Below, piece by piece: positions 57,865 through 64,000 of a DNA stretch of 64,000 nt (position 1 is its first letter; every line of letters begins with the position of its first letter). The translations under genes and the position numbers were made by a program. The stretch lies in assembly GCA_030737835.1 (NCBI GenBank), contig CM060852.1, positions 8,348,007-8,412,006 of the forward strand. Reading direction: 5' to 3'. The stretch is from Acorus gramineus (Eukaryota; Streptophyta; Magnoliopsida; Acorales; Acoraceae). The notes under the pieces are model-generated. The model worked only from the letters and a program-made list of their open reading frames with translations, searched no databases and was not told the origin of the DNA.

Positions 57865-60053
57865 GAGGACTAAAAATTCAACAAAATTAAAGTAAACCAC
57901 TTCCATAATGAGTGAATGCACAAATAGATTAAATACCCATTTAGTTTCTTCACTTATACCTTTTGGTGTATTTGACTCAAACAGAGCTTAAGGACACAAC
58001 ATGTCCTTTTCCAAGTTGTACAAAAGAAAAAAAAAAGACATCAAGCCTATCACAGGTGCAATAAAAAAACCATGGTGCATGCATGAGAAAGTTCAATAGG
58101 CTTTTTGTGTTTGTTGTCTGAGTATCAATGAGTGGTATTGACTGTTTCAAAAGGGAAATGGTTTTTGCAATATGTGGTGATACAGCCAATAATGTCAATC
58201 CTGCGTGGCACAATCAAATTGGCAGAACAAGAATTCCAGAGGATCTCTGAAGTTTGGGTCGGATAAGATATGAGAGAGAGGTGATGTAGCTATTGTGATC
58301 TTCTTTTTGTGATATGATGATTTATAGTTTATACAAAATATAATGGGACCACACAAAACAACAGGGTTGATAATTGGTGATGGAAGGCTTGGTAGAGGTG
58401 AATTTCAATTGAAATCATGCCAAACAAAAGATCAAAATGAATGTGTATTAGTCCCTTTCAGTGACAAGAGTGCAATGCTAAGGAAAATTGTGTAATAGGG
58501 AAAGAGAGACAAGAGAAGTGAAAACGGCAGCCCAAGAGAGAGAACATCTTAACAACACACATGGATGGTACAAATAAAAGGTCGTTGTCATGACCAACAA
58601 GGATGTATAAATATAAACAAGGTGTTCAAAAATGTGCAATTATTCTCATCTATCAAAACCTAATTAAGTGATGTGTCTATAAAATTACATGAGTTATGTT
58701 CTAACTCATTCTATCTTTTTTCATCCTAGTTCACATGGATTCAATTACCTTATGAAGACATGTATCTGTTTTCGTTATTATTATTTTCAATGAATAATGT
58801 CATTTAATTTATTTTTTTATAATATGAAATTTTCTTTTATAAGCAACAAATAAGTGGGACTAATTGAATTTTAAGTTGGACAAATAATTTAAAGAAATAA
58901 TTCTGATCATCTATCACATGCATTTTTTTTTTTTGTAAACAATGATCAAGTTAATGGATGCTCTGACCAGCACCAAAAATGGGGATATGATAAATTTAAC
59001 ATGATTTTGTATCTCTGTCTAAATTCGTATATTTTATATCATCTGTCACATATTCAGCAAAAGATTTTAGTTTTTAAAATTATATAATTATGTTGAATGA
59101 AATTATGATAATTTCTATTTTCTAGAGAGTAAATTATAATATAACGGAGATATTATTGATATTATGACTGTGTGTTCACCCCCACTGACTGCGTGTAACT
59201 CTTTAACATGTCTCCAAAGTGTAATACCATCTTCGGGTATTCTACCTTATCATTTATGCAACATTCGTTTAGGAGTAATTTTCATCATCACATAAAATAA
59301 AACATGTGAAGCACTGAAAAATGAAATAGAAACAAACAAAAAGTTTCCAAATAAACATATATAAATGAAAATTGCACTATTTCACAGCTTTTCATATATA
59401 TGCTGCTACCTACATGTTTTGAAGAGAAAACACTGAATAATCTGAATATGCGATTCCATTGTTTTCATGCCCTTCCCGTGATTGGAACACCCTCCAGTCC
59501 CCACTCCATGACAAATCCCAACTCCCATATCAGGACAAATCCATGGCCGGCCAACCTTCACATCCCCCCAAATATCCTCACATAAATCTCTCCCTCACAA
59601 ACATTCCCTTCTCTCTCTCTCTAGCTAGCTTCATCACCACTTTTAATATAATAATATTTTCATTTCTTACATTACAAGATAAACAGAGAATTAAAAGAAA
59701 AACTCAATTATCCTTCTTTTATACTACCCCAACTTCAAAAAGTTCTGAAACTTTTTCACACATGGGTCTAGTCCTTTTTGTTTTCTTCTTCATGATCAGA
59801 GCTTGAAAAAACATAAAAAAAAAAAAAATTCAGATTTTTGAGATCTGGGTCTTCCTTGTGTTTCCCCCACTCCCCCCACACCTTCTCCCATGCCCTTTTC
59901 CATCACAGAAAATATAATGAGAACTACTAACTCATCGTCCTCTCTTTCCACACACCCACATAAACACACACACACACTTCCAAACCCTAATCACTCCCAA
60001 AGTCTATCCATCCATATATACACCAGTCTAGTCACTTTCACACACAAATACAT
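57865..60053 (+). other. Upstream region of SCL32
   Basis: No gene is seen. The last 200 bp become C-rich (CACACACACA, CTCCCCCCAC), as is common in plant leaders. TATATA at 60014-60019 is only 35 bp from the start codon and is therefore an uncertain TATA box; an upstream start of transcription is more likely. Confidence 0.45.
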
Positions 60054-61385
60054 ATGATGCAATTCACAGAACCACCAGTCCTTCCACCACCACCACCGCC
60101 ACCACTACAGAATGGCCTTGGCCTCTACCTAAACCTCCCCATGACCAATCCCACCACCCGCCATCCCTGGCCAGGCTATCCCCACCCCACCACCACCTCT
60201 GACACCAACTCCATGGAACAACTCCTCATCCACTGCGCCACCGCCATCGACGGCAACGACGCCACCCTAGCCCAACAAATCCTCTGGGTCCTCAACAACA
60301 TCGCCCCTCCGGACGGCGACTCCACCCAACGCCTCACCTCCGCCTTCCTCCGCGGCCTCATCTCCCGCGCCTCCCGCCTCAACATCCTCTCCTCGTCCTC
60401 CTCCTCCCTCGCCGTCACCACCACCCACAGATTCCCAATTCTAGACCTCGCTAGCTTCATCGACCTCACCCCCTGGCACCGGTTCGGCTTCTCCGCCTCC
60501 AACGCCGCCATCCTGGACGCCGTCCAGACCTACCCCGTCGTCCACGTCCTCGACCTGAGCGTCACCCGCTGCATGCAAATCCCAACCCTCATCGACGCTT
60601 TCGCAAGCCGCGCTGAAGGCCCTCCGTATCTCAAGCTCACCATCTTGGAGCCTCTGTTGGACGCGCCTCCCACGATCGAGCTCTCCTACGAAGAGCTCGG
60701 GCTTAGGCTCGTAAGCTTCGCGCGGTCACGGAACGTCGCGATGGAGTTCCGAGTCGTCCCTTCTTCGCCCTCCGACGGCTTCGTCTCCCTCATCGAACAC
60801 ATGCAGCAGCAGCAGAGACTGCAGAGCGAGTCCGAGGCGCTCGTCGTGAATTGTCAGATGATGCTGCACTACGTGGCCGAAGGGGAGGGACACTACTCTT
60901 CGTCGTCGTCGCTGCGATCGGATTTTTTGAAGTCGATGCGTAGACTGGAGCCCACGTTGGTGACGTTGGTCGATGAAGACGCGGACTTCACTTCGGATGG
61001 GCTGATTGGGCGGCTGAGGGCGGCGTTCAATTATCTTTGGATACCGTACGACGCCGTCGATACGTTCTTGCCCAGGGGGAGCGAGAGGCGGCGGTGGTAC
61101 GAGGCGGAGATTGGGTGGAGAGTGGAGAATGTGGTGGCGCAGGAGGGGGTGGGGAGAGTGGAGAGGCTTGAGAGTAGGGGGAGGTGGGCTCAGCGGATGA
61201 GGGCGGCGGGGTTTAAGGCCGTGGGGTTCGGGGAGGAGGCGGTGGCGGAGGTGAGGGGGCTGTTGGAGGAGCACGCCGCCGGGTGGGGGCTGAAGAAGGA
61301 GGAGGAGGAGCACCTTGTGCTCACTTGGAAGGGGCATAATGTGGTGTTTGCTACTGTTTGGGTACCTTCTTCAATTCATGAATGA
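60054..61385 (+). CDS. SCL32: GRAS transcription regulator, SCARECROW-LIKE 32 type
   Basis: A single open frame encodes 443 residues, starting at the first of two adjacent ATG codons; no intron is needed. A short N-terminus with a proline run (11-17) is followed by the GRAS domain. The first leucine-rich region starts SMEQLLIHCATAIDGNDATL (53-72). The VHIID-type motif is VHVLDLSVTRCMQIPTLID (163-181), a signature I associate with the SCL32 branch. The second leucine-rich and PFYRE-like regions follow, with WYEAEIGWRVENVVAQEG and a VERLESRGRW block. The SAW domain closes with LVLTWKGHNVVFATVW (421-436). GRAS proteins act in the nucleus as co-regulators of development. The specific role of SCL32 is not evident from sequence. 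Codon use is strongly GC-biased at third positions. Confidence 0.94.
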   Translation: MMQFTEPPVLPPPPPPPLQNGLGLYLNLPMTNPTTRHPWPGYPHPTTTSDTNSMEQLLIHCATAIDGNDATLAQQILWVLNNIAPPDGDSTQRLTSAFLRGLISRASRLNILSSSSSSLAVTTTHRFPILDLASFIDLTPWHRFGFSASNAAILDAVQTYPVVHVLDLSVTRCMQIPTLIDAFASRAEGPPYLKLTILEPLLDAPPTIELSYEELGLRLVSFARSRNVAMEFRVVPSSPSDGFVSLIEHMQQQQRLQSESEALVVNCQMMLHYVAEGEGHYSSSSSLRSDFLKSMRRLEPTLVTLVDEDADFTSDGLIGRLRAAFNYLWIPYDAVDTFLPRGSERRRWYEAEIGWRVENVVAQEGVGRVERLESRGRWAQRMRAAGFKAVGFGEEAVAEVRGLLEEHAAGWGLKKEEEEHLVLTWKGHNVVFATVWVPSSIHE

Positions 61386-64000
61386 ATGCATGTTTGAAGT
61401 ACTATCATATTTTTTTTAAAAATTAAAGAATGTGTAGTAGTCTCTCTTCATTTTTAGTTTTTTTTTTTTTTATGGGTTTTGGAGGTTAGGGTTAGGAGGG
61501 TTTAGGGTTAACATAGGATGTAGAATCTAGGGTTTGTTTAATATTCTTTGGATAATGTGTTTAGGGTTGTCATATCAAATTAATAACTGTTTGATCTGGT
61601 GGTTCTAATGAGGGTTCACTATGTTTTATATTCTTTGTTTCTTTTGTGTGTGTTTTTTTTTGAAGTACACTTTGCCTTCTAACATTGTAGAAAACTAGGT
61701 TTAATTGTGTTCAATCTTTGCGATCCATGCGTTTTGTTAGATTTGAGAAAGAGCTAGAGAGCTAAGCTCAGTTTTTAATTATCAATATTTTATGTTTACA
61801 GTGCTTGTTGTTTATGTCATTATGTGTACGTTTTGGACCTTCTCTTAGCTTCCTCTATACCTTCATTGTTGTTATGGTTGTTGTTTGATTTGCTTCCTTG
61901 AAGATGAATTAGGCTTCCAACACCATAAAATATATATATGTCGTGATGATACTCAAAAAATTATGTACACAAATCTTTATTAATGTACGTACAAATGTAT
62001 AGTTGTAGAGTGAATGCCACTACTATTCTTTTGTTCTATACCATTTTATCATATTATGAGAGATCAGATAGAATTTTTTTTTTTGAAAAAATAGAAATCG
62101 GATAGAATATGATGAGCTAAAATATCCCTATATATCTCATTATATTTAAAAGATCAAACTATAGTTACTCGATTTTCGTCATAAACCTCAACAATGATAA
62201 TGTATGTTTCAAATGAATGCATATAACGTTGGTTCAAGTAGGCATAAATTAACATAAAACGGTCAAGCCTATTAGGCTTTTAAGTTGTGGAGTTAATTTG
62301 TCTTAGGACATTCATTTTATGGAAAATATATCTCTAGAGTTTTGATACTGTGACCAAATTCTTGACCAAAATTTTAATCAATTAATTAAACACATTTTAA
62401 ACCAATAATAAATGATATATAATCTTAATTATCATTTTGGAGTGGAGTGTTAGAAGGTTAATTTAGTCTCTTTTCCAGTCAATTTTTTTCCCATCTCCAA
62501 ATTTATACTGATACACACACAAACATACATGTAGACACATTTTCATATCCTTGCATTAAAAAGGACAACATGCATGGATGCAGGCTTTTCTTTCTCTTTT
62601 CCCTGTATATTATCCCCATCTTTAGTGAACAAGTACATGTACATGTTCAGGCAATTTTTACAGGTCAAAATGTCTGCCCCCCTTTTTGAGTGTGAAAGCA
62701 CATAAAAACACACACTTAAAACAAGCATGGCAGTCACCAATACACTCTAAAATCGAGACATAAAAGGGTCATCAAGTACACAAGCGATTCAGTTTTTTTT
62801 GAATCTTTGGTTAGCTGGTGAATGAAAAGGGCACGGTGCTTATAATAACAAGGAAATGTTCAGTTTTCATTTGTGGCTTGAGTTTTTATTTAAATTTGCA
62901 GTTAATTTGTCATGAGTTTTGGTACTAGTTTGATTTATTGATTAATATTTATGAGCTTTGGTACTAGTTTGATTTATTGATTAATATTTATGAGCTTTGG
63001 TGCTAGTTTGATTTAAGGATGCTCACAACTCAGATATATTTTTGCAGATGCCATATCATTAATGTAAAATTATATTCTTCATAATGCCTGTATATATCAT
63101 TATTATTGAAAAACACAAATTAAAATTTATGCATTTATCAATTTATATAAATATATATTTCATTTTTTTTTAATGTAATTCATTGATGAAGTATATATAT
63201 GCTTTAAATAAAATCAAAGCGAGTGTGGTCTACAAAAATGACTACCAACAAGATTAATTGATAAGATTTTCCCCTATTTCTATAATAATTCGATTCATTG
63301 AATGAACAAAAAGTTCAGGAATTTTAATGCATAGGCAATTTGATTATTGATGAATCAAATCCATACAATAATGATGGATGTCACCTGCATTTTTTTGTAA
63401 GTAAGAATTTTATTATAAAATCAAATTTACAAGTGCACAAAATTAAAGTAAATCAAATGAATGCTGAGGAGGGAATATATTAAAGTAAGGAGAACCAAGC
63501 CAAATGCATCCCTTATTATTAATTCGAAAATACATGTAACAAACAATATACAAAAAGATCTAACAAGTTCTGTAAAGCATCAATAGTTAAAACAACACAC
63601 AAAAAGACCTAATAAGTTCTTATATCAACAGCTGCCAGACTTCATCTGCCCAGGAAGTTTTTTTTAAGCAGAAATCCATTTAAACGCAAGTTATGAATCA
63701 TAGTGACGAAAACCATAAATTTTTTGTTCCGGTTTGAGTAATATAGTGCTTCCCATACTCAGGCAGTATAAGAGCAATATATTCAAGAGTTCAACTATAT
63801 ATATATATATAGCACACATTGAATGATGGTCAAAGGCATGCATTGATGTTGAAAATGCATGCACTCCTGTTTGTAATTCAAAGCCACCCAAGCACAAAAG
63901 GTATATTTTATTAAGGTAAACTTTGCTGGAGACTTTTGCACTCTAATTGCACAAATTAAAATCTGAACATGGGGGTACAAGAAAAAGGAGGAATTAAGAG
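61386..64000 (+). other. SCL32 3' flank and intergenic DNA
   Basis: The T/G-rich first few hundred bases probably hold the 3' untranslated region. Beyond a 39-bp tandem repeat I see no gene. The small antisense frames at 62543-62740 and 63691-63980 have no recognised features. Confidence 0.5.
62912..63016. repeat. 39-bp tandem repeat, about 2.7 units
   Basis: Units containing GGTACTAGTTTGATTTATTG and ATTAATATTTATGAGCTTTG start at 62912, 62951 and 62990, with the third partial and slightly diverged. Confidence 0.9.

Noticed and set aside
60726-61337. 203-codon antisense frame within SCL32
   Set aside because: It is a Leu/Pro/His-rich shadow of the GC-rich GRAS coding sequence.

Overview
The window is nuclear DNA of a flowering plant. 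It is AT-rich and gene-sparse, the protein-coding genes have GT-AG introns, and most of the rest is small non-autonomous DNA transposons, SINEs and decayed retroelements. I cannot name the species. The gene structures fit a non-grass angiosperm. There are no bacterial or organellar features and no CRISPR array.

Five genes are well supported. (1) A four-exon class III secretory peroxidase on the + strand (20867-22896). (2) A plant ADA1/TADA1-type SAGA subunit on the - strand (29189-30115, one coding exon). (3) A PUT5-type LAT-family polyamine/amino-acid transporter on the - strand (36845-38959, two exons). (4) A six-exon ERV1/ALR FAD-linked sulfhydryl oxidase on the + strand (45951-50641). (5) An intronless GRAS protein of the SCARECROW-LIKE 32 type on the + strand (60054-61385). 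They are independent genes with unrelated cellular roles (cell-wall redox chemistry, transcription co-activation, polyamine transport, mitochondrial disulfide relay, transcription regulation) and do not form a pathway cluster.

Layout: 1-20.8 kb is a transposon graveyard holding two copies of a hAT element rich in GAGCCGAGC, another hAT-like element, PIF/Harbinger and MULE-like elements, SINE fragments and an LTR-like relic. 20.9-24.3 kb is the peroxidase with a 0.9-kb hAT element inserted in a locally duplicated 3' flank. 24.3-28.9 kb has no confident gene. 29.2-31.2 kb is ADA1 with a tandemly duplicated upstream region. 31.2-36.8 kb is intergenic and carries a decayed LINE. 36.8-40.5 kb is PUT5 with a hAT element about 180 bp from its start codon and a SINE in its intron. 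41.3-45.8 kb is a dense run of separate elements (PIF, SINE, MULE, MULE, hAT with a MULE inside it) ending 109 bp before the ERV1 start codon. 50.6-60 kb is intergenic with a SINE that has an exact 12-bp target-site duplication and a 1.3-kb Tourist-like element. SCL32 lies near the right end.

The most informative part is the transposon record. At least ten insertions can be delimited to the base by target-site duplications, including a nested hAT[MULE] whose relative age order is fixed by the nesting. Other items to check are a perfect 62-bp palindrome and two hAT elements whose inverted repeats are built from 33-bp iterations.
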